A DNA stretch of 64,000 nt, taken from assembly GCF_029813835.1 (NCBI RefSeq), contig NZ_JARVKV010000015.1, positions 1-64,000 on the forward strand, given 5' to 3'. How positions within the stretch are numbered: position 1 is the stretch's first letter; every line of letters starts with the position of its first letter. Positions 32,808 to 41,864 of the stretch are shown here, one piece after another. This stretch comes from Streptomyces sp. DH37. GTDB taxonomy: Bacteria > Actinomycetota > Actinomycetes > Streptomycetales > Streptomycetaceae. The notes under the pieces were generated by a model. The model did no database searches and had not been told where the DNA came from. It saw only the letters and a program-made list of their open reading frames with translations. The translations under genes and the position numbers were made by a program.

Positions 32808-33860
32808 TCATCGGTCGGGTTCGGGGTCCTTGAGCCAGTCGACGAGCTCGCTCGTGAACGCCTTCGGATCCTCCTCGTGCGGGAAGTGCCCCAGCCCGTC
32901 GAACAGGCGCCAGCGGTACGGGGCCTCCACGTACTCGCCCGAGCCCGCCGCGCTGCGGGTGCGCATCACCGGGTCGAGCGATCCGTGCAGATGGAGGGTG
33001 GGGACGCGGACCGGGCGCTTCATGCGGCGGTTGAACTGGAAGCCGTCCAGACGCGCCAGCGAGCGAACCATCCAGCGGTACGGCTCGATCGAGCAGTGCG
33101 CGGTGGAGGGGATGCACATCGCCCGCCGGTAGACCTCGACCGCCTCGTCCTCCGGCGACCGCGGTCCGGACCACTCCCGCAGCAGGCGGCCGACCAGCGC
33201 CCCGCCGTCCGCCGCCAGCCGCCGCTCGGGGACCCAGGGACTCTGGAAGCCCCACACGTACGAGCCGGCCGTCGTCTGCCGCAGGTCGCCCAGCATCGCC
33301 GCGCGCCAGCGGCGCGGGTGCGGCATCGAGGCCACGGCCAGGCGCCGGATCAGCTTCGGACGCATCACCGCCGCCGTCCACGCCAGGTAGCCGCCCAGGT
33401 CGTGGCCGACGAGCGCGGCGTCCGGCTCGCCCAGGGAGCGGATCACGCCGGTGACGTCGAGCGCGAGGTTGGCCGGGTCGTAGCCCCGGGGCGTGCGGTC
33501 GCTGCCGCCCACCCCCCGCAGGTCCATCGCGACGGCGCGGTAGCCCGCCTCGGCGAGGACGGGCAGCTGGTGCCGCCAGGTCCACCAGAACTGCGGGAAC
33601 CCGTGCAGCAGCAGGACCAGCGGGCCCTCGCCCATCTCGGCGATGTGGAAGCGCGCGCCGTTGGCGGCGACGTCCCGGTGCGTCCAGGGGCCGTCCATCC
33701 GGACGACGGACGAGGGGGTGCCGGAGTGGTGCGCGCCTGTCATGCCTGCCGTGTCCGCTGTGCCTGTGGTGCCTGCCGTGCCTGCCGTGTCCGCCATGCC
33801 CGTGGTGCCCGTCGTGCCTGCCGTGCCGGTGCCGTCCGTGCTGCCCGTACTGTCCGTCAT
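32808..33860 (-). CDS. alpha/beta hydrolase, epoxide hydrolase-like
   Basis: 350 residues from ATG 33860. Residues ~1-50 are a Gly/Thr/Ala repeat (GTAGTTGTADTAG-type). The hydrolase core shows LLLHGFPQFWWTWRHQLPVL (oxyanion HGFP), DLRGVGGSDRTP, nucleophile elbow VGHDLGGYLAW with aspartate (epoxide hydrolase/dehalogenase type), acid/His part LHGSLDPVMRT and FDGLGHFPHEEDP. The 4-bp overlap with the holin-like gene supports the distal start despite the odd repeat; ATG at residue 55 (MDGPWTHRDV) is the alternative. Cytoplasmic; substrate unknown. Confidence 0.9.
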   Translation of the reverse strand: MTDSTGSTDGTGTAGTTGTTGMADTAGTAGTTGTADTAGMTGAHHSGTPSSVVRMDGPWTHRDVAANGARFHIAEMGEGPLVLLLHGFPQFWWTWRHQLPVLAEAGYRAVAMDLRGVGGSDRTPRGYDPANLALDVTGVIRSLGEPDAALVGHDLGGYLAWTAAVMRPKLIRRLAVASMPHPRRWRAAMLGDLRQTTAGSYVWGFQSPWVPERRLAADGGALVGRLLREWSGPRSPEDEAVEVYRRAMCIPSTAHCSIEPYRWMVRSLARLDGFQFNRRMKRPVRVPTLHLHGSLDPVMRTRSAAGSGEYVEAPYRWRLFDGLGHFPHEEDPKAFTSELVDWLKDPEPDR

Positions 33861-34339
33861 GCGGAAGAGCGTGACACGTGTTCGACGGCCATGGGCTCCG
33901 CCTCGACGGCCTTGGGCTCCGTACGCGCGCCCGGCACGGCCCGCGGGTGCGGCTTGACGCCCGACAGCACGGCCGCCGACTGCTTGGCCGACGCGATCGA
34001 GCGCTTGGGCGGCTTGACCTTGGACAGCTTGGCCTTGGCCAGCAGCAGGAGCACGAGCGCGACCAGGATGTACGCGCCGCCCACGACGGTGAACGACCAG
34101 GCGAGCCCGAGCCCGAGGTTGTGGATGCCGTACGCCGCGGCGAAGCTGAAGACCGGCAGCGAGAAGAGGAGCAGGATCCCCGCGGCGACGGCCGCGCCGC
34201 TGCCGATCGCGCCGCGCTTGACGTCCTGCCGCAGCTCGGCCTTGGCCAGCGCGATCTCCTCGTGGACCAGTGCGGACAGCTCGGTCGTCGCCGAGGCGAC
34301 CAGCTGTCCGATGCTGCGGCCGTCGTCGGCTGGGCTCAT
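33857..34339 (-). CDS. holin-like membrane protein (holin superfamily III/DUF1469)
   Basis: 160 residues from ATG 34339 with GAGAGGAAG upstream. An N-terminal amphipathic helix (IGQLVASATTELSALVHEEI, ALAKAELRQDVKRGA) is followed by two membrane helices (AAVAAGILLLFSLPVFSFAA; SFTVVGGAYILVALVLLLLA) and a basic tail (KAKLSKVKPPKRS). These 'phage holin family' proteins are ordinary chromosomal membrane proteins in actinomycetes and do not indicate a prophage. Coupled to the hydrolase gene downstream. Confidence 0.88.
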   Translation of the reverse strand: MSPADDGRSIGQLVASATTELSALVHEEIALAKAELRQDVKRGAIGSGAAVAAGILLLFSLPVFSFAAAYGIHNLGLGLAWSFTVVGGAYILVALVLLLLAKAKLSKVKPPKRSIASAKQSAAVLSGVKPHPRAVPGARTEPKAVEAEPMAVEHVSRSSA

Positions 34340-34494
34340 CGCATGCTTCCTCTCGTCGTGGGGTGCCGGTGGCTCTGCATCATGCCGGACCGCGGTCCCC
34401 GCCGTCGCGTGCGGCCGCGGCGAGCCGCCGCCGCGCACGACCCGGTCGGTGCCCGGACCGGTTCCCCGCGCCCCCGGGAGCCCTGTGTGCCGGA

Positions 34495-36459
34495 TCAGTC
34501 CTCGCTGGAGGCGGCTCCCGGCAGCTTGGACTGGATGAGGTCCATCACCGTGGAGTCGGTGAGGGTGGTGACGTCGCCCAGCGCCCGGTTCTCGGCGACG
34601 TCGCGCAGCAGACGCCGCATGATCTTGCCGGAGCGGGTCTTGGGCAGCTCCTCGACCGGCAGGATGCGCTTGGGCTTGGCGATCGGGCCGAGGTGCTTGG
34701 CCACGTGGCCGCGCAGCTCCTCGACCAGCCCCTCGTCCTCGGCGGCGCTGCCGCGCAGGATGACGAAGGCGCAGATGGCCTGGGTGGTCTGCGGGTCGGT
34801 GGCGCCGACGACCGCGGCCTCGGCCACCTTCGGGTGCGAGACCAGCGCGGACTCGACCTCGGTGGTGGAGATGTTGTGGCCGGAGACCAGCATCACGTCG
34901 TCCACCCGGCCCAACAGCCAGATGTCGCCGTCGTCGTCCTTCTTGGCGCCGTCGCCCGCGAAGTAGCGGTTCTCGAAGCGCGACCAGTAGGTGTCCAGGT
35001 ACCGCTGGTCGTCGCCCCAGATCGTCCGGAGCATCGACGGCCAGGGCTCGGTCAGGACGAGGTAGCCGCCGGAGCCGTCGGGCACCTCGTTGGCGTCGTC
35101 GTCCACGACGGTGGCGGCGATGCCGGGCAGCGGCACCTGCGCCGAACCGGGCTTGGCCTCGGTGACGCCCGGCAGCGGGCTGATCATGATGGCGCCGGTC
35201 TCGGTCTGCCACCAGGTGTCCACGACCGGGGTGCGGTCGCCGCCGATGTTGTGGCGGTACCAGACCCACGCCTCGGGGTTGATCGGCTCGCCGACCGAGC
35301 CCAGCACCCGCAGCGAGGACAGGTCGAACTTCGCCGGGATGTCGTCGCCCCACTTCATGCAGGTGCGGATGGCGGTCGGGGCGGTGTAGAGGATCGTGAC
35401 CCCGTACTTCTCGACGATCTCCCACCAGCGGCCCCTGTGCGGGGTGTCGGGGGTGCCCTCGTACATCACCTGGGTGGCGCCGTTGGCCAGCGGGCCGTAG
35501 ACGATGTACGAGTGGCCGGTGACCCAGCCGACGTCGGCCGTGCACCAGTAGACGTCCGTCTCCGGCTTGAGGTCGAAGACGGCGTGGTGGGTGTAGGCCG
35601 CCTGGGTGAGGTAGCCGCCGGAGGTGTGCAGGATGCCCTTGGGCTTACCCGTCGTGCCGGAGGTGTAGAGGATGAACAGCGGGTGCTCGGCCTCGAAGGC
35701 CTGCGGGGTGTGCTCCTCGGACTGGCGGTCCACCAGCTCGTGCCACCACACGTCCCGGCCCTCGGTCCAGGCCGTCTCCTCGCCGGTGCGGCGTACGACC
35801 AGGACGCTGCGCACGTTCTCGGTGCCCGGGCGGTCCAGGGCCTCGTCCACGGCGGGCTTCAGGGCGCTGGGCTTGCCGCGCCGGTAGCCGCCGTCGGCGG
35901 TGATGACGACGCGGGCGTCGGCGTCCTGGATGCGGGTGGCCAGGGCGTCCGCGGAGAAGCCGCCGAAGACCAGGGAGTGCGGGGCGCCGATGCGGGCGCA
36001 GGCCAGCATCGCCACGACCGTCTCGGGGATCATGGGCAGGTAGATCGCGACCCGGTCGCCGCTCCGCACGCCCAGCTCGGTCAGGGCGTTGGCGGCCTTG
36101 GAGACCTCGCGCTGCAGCTCGGCGTAGGTGATCGCGCGGGTGTCGCCGGGCTCGCCCTCGAAGTGGATGGCGACCCGGTCGCCCAGACCCGCCTCGACGT
36201 GGCGGTCGACGCAGTTGTAGGCCACGTTGAGCCGGCCGTCCTTGAACCACTTGGCGAAGGGCGGGTTGGACCAGTCCAGGGTCTCGGTCGGCTCGGTCTC
36301 CCAGCTCAGTCGGCGGGCCTGCTCGGCCCAGAAGCCCAGCCGGTCCGCTTTCGCCCGTTCGTACGCCTCCGCCGTGACGTTGGCGTTCGCTGCCAGCTCG
36401 GCGGGCGGCGCGAACCTCCGTTCCTCCTTGAGCAGGTTGGCCAGGCTTTCGTTGCTCAC
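34495..36459 (-). CDS. acs: acetyl-CoA synthetase
   Basis: 654 residues from GTG 36459, with AAGGGAG upstream. Converts acetate, ATP and CoA to acetyl-CoA via acetyl-AMP. AMP-binding motifs: [50 protein letters not shown]. The C-terminal [13 protein letters not shown] holds the lysine that is acetylated to switch the enzyme off in many bacteria. Length is that of standard Acs. Palindromes in the promoter region may carry regulation. Confidence 0.96.
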   Translation of the reverse strand: MSNESLANLLKEERRFAPPAELAANANVTAEAYERAKADRLGFWAEQARRLSWETEPTETLDWSNPPFAKWFKDGRLNVAYNCVDRHVEAGLGDRVAIHFEGEPGDTRAITYAELQREVSKAANALTELGVRSGDRVAIYLPMIPETVVAMLACARIGAPHSLVFGGFSADALATRIQDADARVVITADGGYRRGKPSALKPAVDEALDRPGTENVRSVLVVRRTGEETAWTEGRDVWWHELVDRQSEEHTPQAFEAEHPLFILYTSGTTGKPKGILHTSGGYLTQAAYTHHAVFDLKPETDVYWCTADVGWVTGHSYIVYGPLANGATQVMYEGTPDTPHRGRWWEIVEKYGVTILYTAPTAIRTCMKWGDDIPAKFDLSSLRVLGSVGEPINPEAWVWYRHNIGGDRTPVVDTWWQTETGAIMISPLPGVTEAKPGSAQVPLPGIAATVVDDDANEVPDGSGGYLVLTEPWPSMLRTIWGDDQRYLDTYWSRFENRYFAGDGAKKDDDGDIWLLGRVDDVMLVSGHNISTTEVESALVSHPKVAEAAVVGATDPQTTQAICAFVILRGSAAEDEGLVEELRGHVAKHLGPIAKPKRILPVEELPKTRSGKIMRRLLRDVAENRALGDVTTLTDSTVMDLIQSKLPGAASSED

Positions 36460-36526
36460 GACATCTCCCTTTCCCAGGGTGTCTGGTGTGTCCCGCGTCA
36501 TAGCAGACCAGCCCCCGTCGCCCCCT

Positions 36527-36560
36527 GACAAGACTTGTCGGTCAAGTGGTGTAGACCTTT
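36527..36560. promoter_or_regulatory. palindromes upstream of acs, one DasR-box-like
   Basis: GACAAGACTTGTC (36527-36539) is a perfect 6-bp inverted repeat with 1-nt centre. Immediately after it, AGTGGTGTAGACCTTT (36545-36560) matches 13 of 16 positions of the DasR-responsive element AGTGGTCTAGACCACT. Both are 68-101 bp upstream of the acs start, a normal operator position. Confidence 0.45.
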
Positions 36561-36673
36561 TGCGCCCAGGGGTCGGCGCGTGTCGGTGAGCGGCCGACGA
36601 GCGGTCGAACGGCGTGTTTCCGCACCCTTCGCCCCGCCGCCGGCCGCTGTTCCCCGCGTGCGGGCGGGACCGT

Positions 36674-39106
36674 TCAGGCCACCGCCGCGCCGGGCTGCAC
36701 GGGGGCGAAGACCGGCGTCCCGCCGCTGTCCGCATCACCCGGAAGGTCCAGTACGTACGCCTGGGCCTCGCCGACGTGGAAGTACATCCCGTGCAGCTCC
36801 AGCGAACCCTCGGCCAGCCGCCGGGCCACGCACGGATGGACCCGCAGATGGTCGAGCTGCTGCACCACGTTGGCCAGGCACAGCGCCTCCAGCCCGTCGG
36901 CCTCGCGCGGCAGCGGTTCCGGGCCGCCGACGCGGGGGACGGCGTGCGGACCGGAGCCGTGCCGTGCGGCCAGCCGCTCCAGGCTGGGGCGGCCGTGGGT
37001 CAGCCAGCGGCGCAGGGGGGTGTCCGGGGCGGGCGCGCCGGCGTCCGTCCCCGAGGCGCGCAGTGCCTGCATCGCGCCGCAGCCCGAGTGCCCGCAGACG
37101 GTGATCGACTCCACGCGCAGCACCTCGACGGCGTACTCGATCGCCGCCGCCACCGAGTCGTCGCTCGCCCCGGAGCCGGGTGGCGGCACCAGGTTGCCGA
37201 CGTTGCGCACGGTGAAGAGGTCCCCGGGCCCGCTGGAAGTGATCATGCTGGTGACCAGCCGGGAGTCGGCGCAGGTGAGGAAGAGCTGCGAGGGCCGCTG
37301 CCCCTCCCGCGCCAGCCTGGCCAGCTCCTCGCGGACCAGCGGCGCGGTGGTGCGCTGGAAGTTGCTCAGCCCGCCGAGGAGCTGGCCCCCGACCCCGCTC
37401 CGGCCGGGCCGGGGCCGGGTGCACTGGTGGTTGCGCCAGGGCGTCCAGGGGGTGCAGCCGTGCGGGGCGGACGGTTCCCGCACACAGGGCGCGGAGCGGC
37501 CGGTGATCTCCACGCTGCCGCCGTGCGCCGTGTAGGAGGTCTCCCAGTCCCGCAGGGTCTCGTACGCCGCGTGGTCCATGAAGGAGCCGCCCAGCTCCAC
37601 CACCACCCGGCTCCCCTCGGGCACCCGGCCCAGCGCCCGGCTCAGCCGCGGCACCGCGAGGAACGTGAGCTGGCCGCGCACCCGCACCCGGTGGACGGCT
37701 CCCGCCCCGTCCGGGCCGCCGTCCTCGGCGGCCTCGCAGGTGATCCGGGTGCGGGCCAGCCGGTGGAGGGCGACCGCGACGGCGACCGCGATGCCGGCGC
37801 CCACCCCCTCCAGCACGCCGGACAGCACCACGCCCGCGGTCGTCGCGGCGTACACGAGCACCTCGCGGTGCCGGGTGACGCTGCGGATGTGGACGATCTT
37901 GACCATCTGCACGCCGACCACCATCACCAGCGCGGCGAGGGCCGCCAGCGGGATCAGCTCCAGCGCCCCGACCAGCAGCCCGGAGGCGATCAGCACCCAC
38001 ACCCCGTGGAGCACGGTGGAGCGGCGGCTGACCGCGCCGGCCTGGATGTTCGCGGCGGTGCGCACCGCGACGCCGGTGACCGGCAGTCCGCCCAGGGCCC
38101 CGGAGACCATGTTGGCCAGGCCCTGGCCGCGCAGCTCCCGGTCCAGGTCCGCGCGCGGGATCCGTACGCCCGACAGGTGCTCCGGGAGCGTACGGGCGAC
38201 GGCCAGCTTGTCGGAGGCCATCGCCGACAGCAGCGACTCCACACCGGCCACCAGGGTGACGGTCAGCACGGCGGCCAGCAGCCCCAGCACCGGCCCGTCG
38301 GGCAGCGAGGGCAGGGCGTGGCTGTGCCAGGACGGCAGGTCCACGCGCGGCAGCCGCAGGCCGGAGAGCGAGGCCACCGCGGTCGCCAGCACCACCGCGG
38401 CCAGTGCGGCGGGGAACACCCTGCGCGTCAGCCCGCCCGCCCTGCCGGGCAGCCGCGGCCACAGCAGGAGGACGGCCACCGTGACGGCCCCGATCGTCAG
38501 CGCGTCGGCGCGCGGGTCGGCGAGCCGGCCGGGCAGGGCGAGCACGTTGGCGACGGCGGAGCTCTCCGGGCTCCCACCGAGCACGACGTGGAGCTGGGCG
38601 AGGGCGATCGTCACCCCGATGCCCGCGACCATGCCGTGCACGATCGCCGGGCTGACCATGAGGGCGGAGCGGGCCGCCCGCAGCGCGGACAGGCCGAGCT
38701 GGGCGAGTCCGGCGAGGACGGTGATGGCGCACGTGGTGCGCCATCCGTAGAGCTGGATCAGTTCGGCGACGACCACCGTCAGGCCCGCCGCCGGTCCGCT
38801 GACCTGGAGGGGGGCGCCGCCGAACCGGCCGGCGACGATGCCGCCGACGGCCGCGGCCACCAGCCCGGCCTGGAGGGGCGCCCCGGTGGCCAGGGCGATG
38901 CCCAGGGAGAGGGGCAGCGCGATGAGGAAGACGGCCACGGAGGCCGACAGATCGGCTGACCGGGTGCCTTCCGGCCCGCTTCCGCGCAGGGAGCGGCGCA
39001 GACGGTCCCCCGCGCGGGAGCGGAGGGAGGGGAGTGGGAGGTCGGACCGGCTGTTGCGGCCGGTGGGATCGGCGTCGGGGGAACGATCGGTGGCGCAGGC
39101 GGACAT
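36674..39106 (-). CDS. SulP anion transporter-STAS-beta-carbonic anhydrase fusion
   Basis: 810 residues from ATG 39106 with GGAGACGGAA upstream. Residues ~50-430: SulP transporter with many membrane helices ([40 protein letters not shown]). ~440-550: STAS-like domain ([37 protein letters not shown]). ~575-800: beta-carbonic anhydrase with zinc residues in [13 protein letters not shown] and [13 protein letters not shown]. The design couples bicarbonate or sulfate transport to CO2 hydration at the membrane. Similar fusions exist in mycobacteria (Rv3273) and other Streptomyces. Confidence 0.93.
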   Translation of the reverse strand: MSACATDRSPDADPTGRNSRSDLPLPSLRSRAGDRLRRSLRGSGPEGTRSADLSASVAVFLIALPLSLGIALATGAPLQAGLVAAAVGGIVAGRFGGAPLQVSGPAAGLTVVVAELIQLYGWRTTCAITVLAGLAQLGLSALRAARSALMVSPAIVHGMVAGIGVTIALAQLHVVLGGSPESSAVANVLALPGRLADPRADALTIGAVTVAVLLLWPRLPGRAGGLTRRVFPAALAAVVLATAVASLSGLRLPRVDLPSWHSHALPSLPDGPVLGLLAAVLTVTLVAGVESLLSAMASDKLAVARTLPEHLSGVRIPRADLDRELRGQGLANMVSGALGGLPVTGVAVRTAANIQAGAVSRRSTVLHGVWVLIASGLLVGALELIPLAALAALVMVVGVQMVKIVHIRSVTRHREVLVYAATTAGVVLSGVLEGVGAGIAVAVAVALHRLARTRITCEAAEDGGPDGAGAVHRVRVRGQLTFLAVPRLSRALGRVPEGSRVVVELGGSFMDHAAYETLRDWETSYTAHGGSVEITGRSAPCVREPSAPHGCTPWTPWRNHQCTRPRPGRSGVGGQLLGGLSNFQRTTAPLVREELARLAREGQRPSQLFLTCADSRLVTSMITSSGPGDLFTVRNVGNLVPPPGSGASDDSVAAAIEYAVEVLRVESITVCGHSGCGAMQALRASGTDAGAPAPDTPLRRWLTHGRPSLERLAARHGSGPHAVPRVGGPEPLPREADGLEALCLANVVQQLDHLRVHPCVARRLAEGSLELHGMYFHVGEAQAYVLDLPGDADSGGTPVFAPVQPGAAVA

Positions 39107-39227
39107 TTCCGTCTCCGTCCGGGGATTCCGTTACGGTCCGTATGAAGCTGACTACACAAAGTTTCGGTAAACGAATCGTAATGTCGCGTAAAGGATCAAG
39201 GAAGGGGGGTGGGGCAATCGGCCCCAC

Positions 39228-39249
39228 TGTTCACACCTGGGGGTGAACA
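39228..39249. promoter_or_regulatory. inverted repeat in divergent promoter region
   Basis: TGTTCAC and GTGAACA (perfect 7-bp arms, 8-nt spacer) lie 108-129 bp upstream of the lipoprotein gene at 39357 and 122-143 bp upstream of the SulP fusion gene. Size and symmetry fit a dimeric regulator's operator. The regulator is not encoded nearby. Confidence 0.5.
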
Positions 39250-39356
39250 AGCCGGGGGAACCACCTGCTGCGGTTGCGCCTCTCACTGTGCGTGTGAGGT
39301 TGGTCGCAGGTCGAACACGTCGGCCACAAGGGCACAGAAGTGATGAGGTGGAAATC

Positions 39357-40607
39357 ATGGGAGCCGCAAGGAGGTTGACCAGAGGCGTCGCGGGAGCGGC
39401 CGTGCTGGTCGTGCTGGCGGTCGGTTGTTCGGGCCCGGCCCCGGGCACGTCGAAGGACGAGGGACGCGCGAACAAGGACGGGCAGCGGGGGAAGCCCGCG
39501 GGCAAGGTCACGCTCATAGGCGACGGCTCCACCGCCTACATAGGCGCCCAGCCGAACCAGCCCGAGTTCGGGCGCCTCGAGCCCGGCCGCAAGCCTCCGC
39601 AGTTCGTCGTCTTCTCCTGGGACGGTGCGGGGGAGGACGGCAAGAAGCTCTTCTCCCACTTCCGCGAGGTGGGCAAGAAGTATGACGCGTACATGACGTA
39701 CTTCCTCAGCGGCGTGTACGTGCTCCCCGAGACGAAGGCCCACCACTACCGGCCGCCCGGCCGCGGCCGCGGAGCCTCGGACATCGGCTACCTCAAGGAC
39801 GAGAACATACGCGCCACGCTGGAACAGCTCCGCGGCGCCTGGCTCGACGGCAACGAGATAGGCACCCACTTCAACGGCCACTTCTGCGGGGCGAACGGCG
39901 TCGGCAGCTGGACGCCCGAGCAGTGGAGGAGCGAGATCGAACAGGCCAAGTGGTTCGTGCAGAACTGGAAGACCACGACCGGCTGGAAGGACCTGGAGCC
40001 CCTCCCCTTCGACTACGACCGGGAACTCGTCGGCGGCCGCACTCCCTGTCTGGAGGGCCGCGCGAACCTGCTCCCCGCCGCGAGGGAGATGGGCTTCCGC
40101 TACGACTCCTCCGGCAACGGCACCCAGGTCTGGCCCGACAAGGAGGGCGGCCTGTGGGACCTGCCGCTCCAGCAGGTGCCGATGCCCGGGCGCTCCTTCG
40201 AGACGCTCGCGATGGACTACAACTTCCTGGCCAACCAGTCGGGAACGGTCAACGGGGACCCGGCCCAGCGCGAGGCCTGGGGGCGGCAGATGCGCGACGG
40301 CCTGCTGGAGGGCTTCGACCGCGCGTACGACGGCAACCGGGCGCCGATGATCATCGGCAACCACTTCGAGGACTGGAACGGCGGCATCTACATGAAGGCC
40401 GTCGAGGACGTCATCAAGAAGGTGTGCCCCATGGAGGACGTGCACTGCGTCTCCTTCAGGCAGCTCGTCGACTGGCTCGACGGGCAGGACCCCGCGGTCC
40501 TGGAGAAGCTGCGCACCCTGGGCGTGGGGCAGGCGCCCGAGAGGGGCTGGGAGAAGTTCCTGACCGCCCCCTCGACGGCGGCCTCCTCCCGGACGTCCGG
40601 CGCCTAG
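39357..40607 (+). CDS. lipoprotein with polysaccharide deacetylase-like domain
   Basis: 416 residues from ATG 39357 with GAGGTGG upstream. Lipoprotein signal GAAVLVVLAVGCSGPAPGTS (Cys near residue 22). The catalytic-like part has FVVFSWDGAGEDGKKLFSHF (place of the TFDDGP motif, one Asp kept) and GNEIGTHFNGHFCG (H-x3-H metal motif), and ends with IIGNHFEDWNGG and VSFRQLVDWLD. This looks like a divergent NodB/polysaccharide deacetylase acting on the outer face of the membrane, possibly on cell-wall glycan. The substrate is unknown. Confidence 0.8.
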   Translation: MGAARRLTRGVAGAAVLVVLAVGCSGPAPGTSKDEGRANKDGQRGKPAGKVTLIGDGSTAYIGAQPNQPEFGRLEPGRKPPQFVVFSWDGAGEDGKKLFSHFREVGKKYDAYMTYFLSGVYVLPETKAHHYRPPGRGRGASDIGYLKDENIRATLEQLRGAWLDGNEIGTHFNGHFCGANGVGSWTPEQWRSEIEQAKWFVQNWKTTTGWKDLEPLPFDYDRELVGGRTPCLEGRANLLPAAREMGFRYDSSGNGTQVWPDKEGGLWDLPLQQVPMPGRSFETLAMDYNFLANQSGTVNGDPAQREAWGRQMRDGLLEGFDRAYDGNRAPMIIGNHFEDWNGGIYMKAVEDVIKKVCPMEDVHCVSFRQLVDWLDGQDPAVLEKLRTLGVGQAPERGWEKFLTAPSTAASSRTSGA

Positions 40608-40679
40608 GCCGGCGCGTCCGGCACCCCCGGACCCGGCCGCACGGCACGCACGGCACGCGCTGCACGCACGACACGCACG

Positions 40680-40721
40680 GCGCGGTGGGTGCGTCCGGTG
40701 CACCGGACGCACCCACCGCGC
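40680..40721. terminator. bidirectional terminator, 21-bp perfect palindrome
   Basis: GCGCGGTGGGTGCGTCCGG... and its exact complement meet without spacer at 40700/40701, giving 21-bp arms with no mismatch. It stands in the 150-bp gap between the convergent lipoprotein and MinD/CooC-like genes. Confidence 0.85.
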
Positions 40722-40757
40722 GGCGGCGGCCCCGGAACGGCCGGACCACGCCGCGGA

Positions 40758-41759
40758 TCAGGCGGGCCGGGACGCCGGGGCCGGCTCCTCGCGGAGCACG
40801 AAGGCGGGGTCGACCTGGGCCGCCAGGTCGGCGCCCGTCCTGGCGTTGCCCCAGCTCTCGGCGTTCTTCAGGTGGAAGTGCACCATCTGCCGGGTGTAGC
40901 GCTCCCAGTCGCGCAGGCCGTACGACGCGTCCACCGCCTCCTGCATCACGCGCAGCGCCTTGTGGTTGGCGTCCTCCAGTTCGGAGAAGGGCAGCCGGCG
41001 GCCCTTCTCCATCGCGCGCACCCAGTCGGAGTGCCCGACGGTCACCAGCAGGTCGTCCCCGGCCTCCGCGTGCAGGAAGTCCAGGTCGTCCTGGCTCTGC
41101 ACCTTGTTGCCCACCACGCGCAGCTGGACGTCGTAGTCCCGGGCGTACTCCTTGTACTGCCGGTAGACCGCCATGCCCTTGCGGGTCGGCTCGGCCACGA
41201 GGAAGGTCGTGTCGAAGCGCGTGAACATCCCGGAGGCGAAGGAGTCGGAGCCCGCCGTCATGTCGACGACCACGAACTCGCCGCGCCCGTCGACCAGGTG
41301 GTTCAGGTACAGCTCCACGGCGCCGACCTTGGAGTGGTAGCAGGCCACGCCCAGGTCCGCCTCGGTGAAGGGGCCGGTGGCCAGCAGCCGTACGTCCCCG
41401 CCGCCGGACACCCCGCCCGGCCGGACGCGGCGGGCGCAGGCGTCGTACACCGGGTTGTCCTCGGTGATCCGCAGCAGCCGGGAGCCCTCGCCCGGCGGGG
41501 TCGTCTTGATCATCGTCTCGGCGGAGGCGATCCGGGGGTTGGTGCCGCGCAGCCAGTCCTTGATCAGCGGCAGGCGGGCGCCCATCGCGGGCAGGGCGGC
41601 CGCCTCCTCCTCGTCCAGCCCCAGCGCGACGCCCAGGTGCTGGTTGATGTCGGCGTCCACGGCGACGACGGGCAGGCGTTGGGCGGCGAGGTGACGGATG
41701 AACAGCGAGGACAGCGTCGTCTTGCCGCTGCCGCCCTTTCCTACGAAAGCGATTTTCAT
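40758..41759 (-). CDS. MinD/CooC-type ATP-binding protein
   Basis: 333 residues from ATG 41759 (KIAFVGKGGSGKTTLSSLFI). Deviant Walker A GKGGSGKTT with signature lysine, VAVDADINQHLGVALGLDE, and switch II VVVDMTAGSDSFASGMFTRF. The layout resembles CooC (nickel insertion) and other SIMIBI ATPases, but the partner is unknown; AEPTRKGMAVYRQYKEY and VVGNKVQSQDDLDFL are typical of this actinobacterial subgroup. Divergent from the Fic-like gene with 105 bp between starts. Probably cytoplasmic. Confidence 0.88.
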   Translation of the reverse strand: MKIAFVGKGGSGKTTLSSLFIRHLAAQRLPVVAVDADINQHLGVALGLDEEEAAALPAMGARLPLIKDWLRGTNPRIASAETMIKTTPPGEGSRLLRITEDNPVYDACARRVRPGGVSGGGDVRLLATGPFTEADLGVACYHSKVGAVELYLNHLVDGRGEFVVVDMTAGSDSFASGMFTRFDTTFLVAEPTRKGMAVYRQYKEYARDYDVQLRVVGNKVQSQDDLDFLHAEAGDDLLVTVGHSDWVRAMEKGRRLPFSELEDANHKALRVMQEAVDASYGLRDWERYTRQMVHFHLKNAESWGNARTGADLAAQVDPAFVLREEPAPASRPA

Positions 41760-41864
41760 GGTCGGAAGCGTAGTGGGGCGCCCGTGGCGCGGAGGGGCAT
41801 CGCGTGAAGAAGACCACTCGTTCGTGGGGCGTTCGCGCCGGTCGGGGGTGCGTAGGGTCTAGGC

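Noticed and set aside
33857..34339. Prophage holin
   Set aside because: Name of family only; no endolysin or structural phage genes, and this protein type is chromosomal in actinomycetes.
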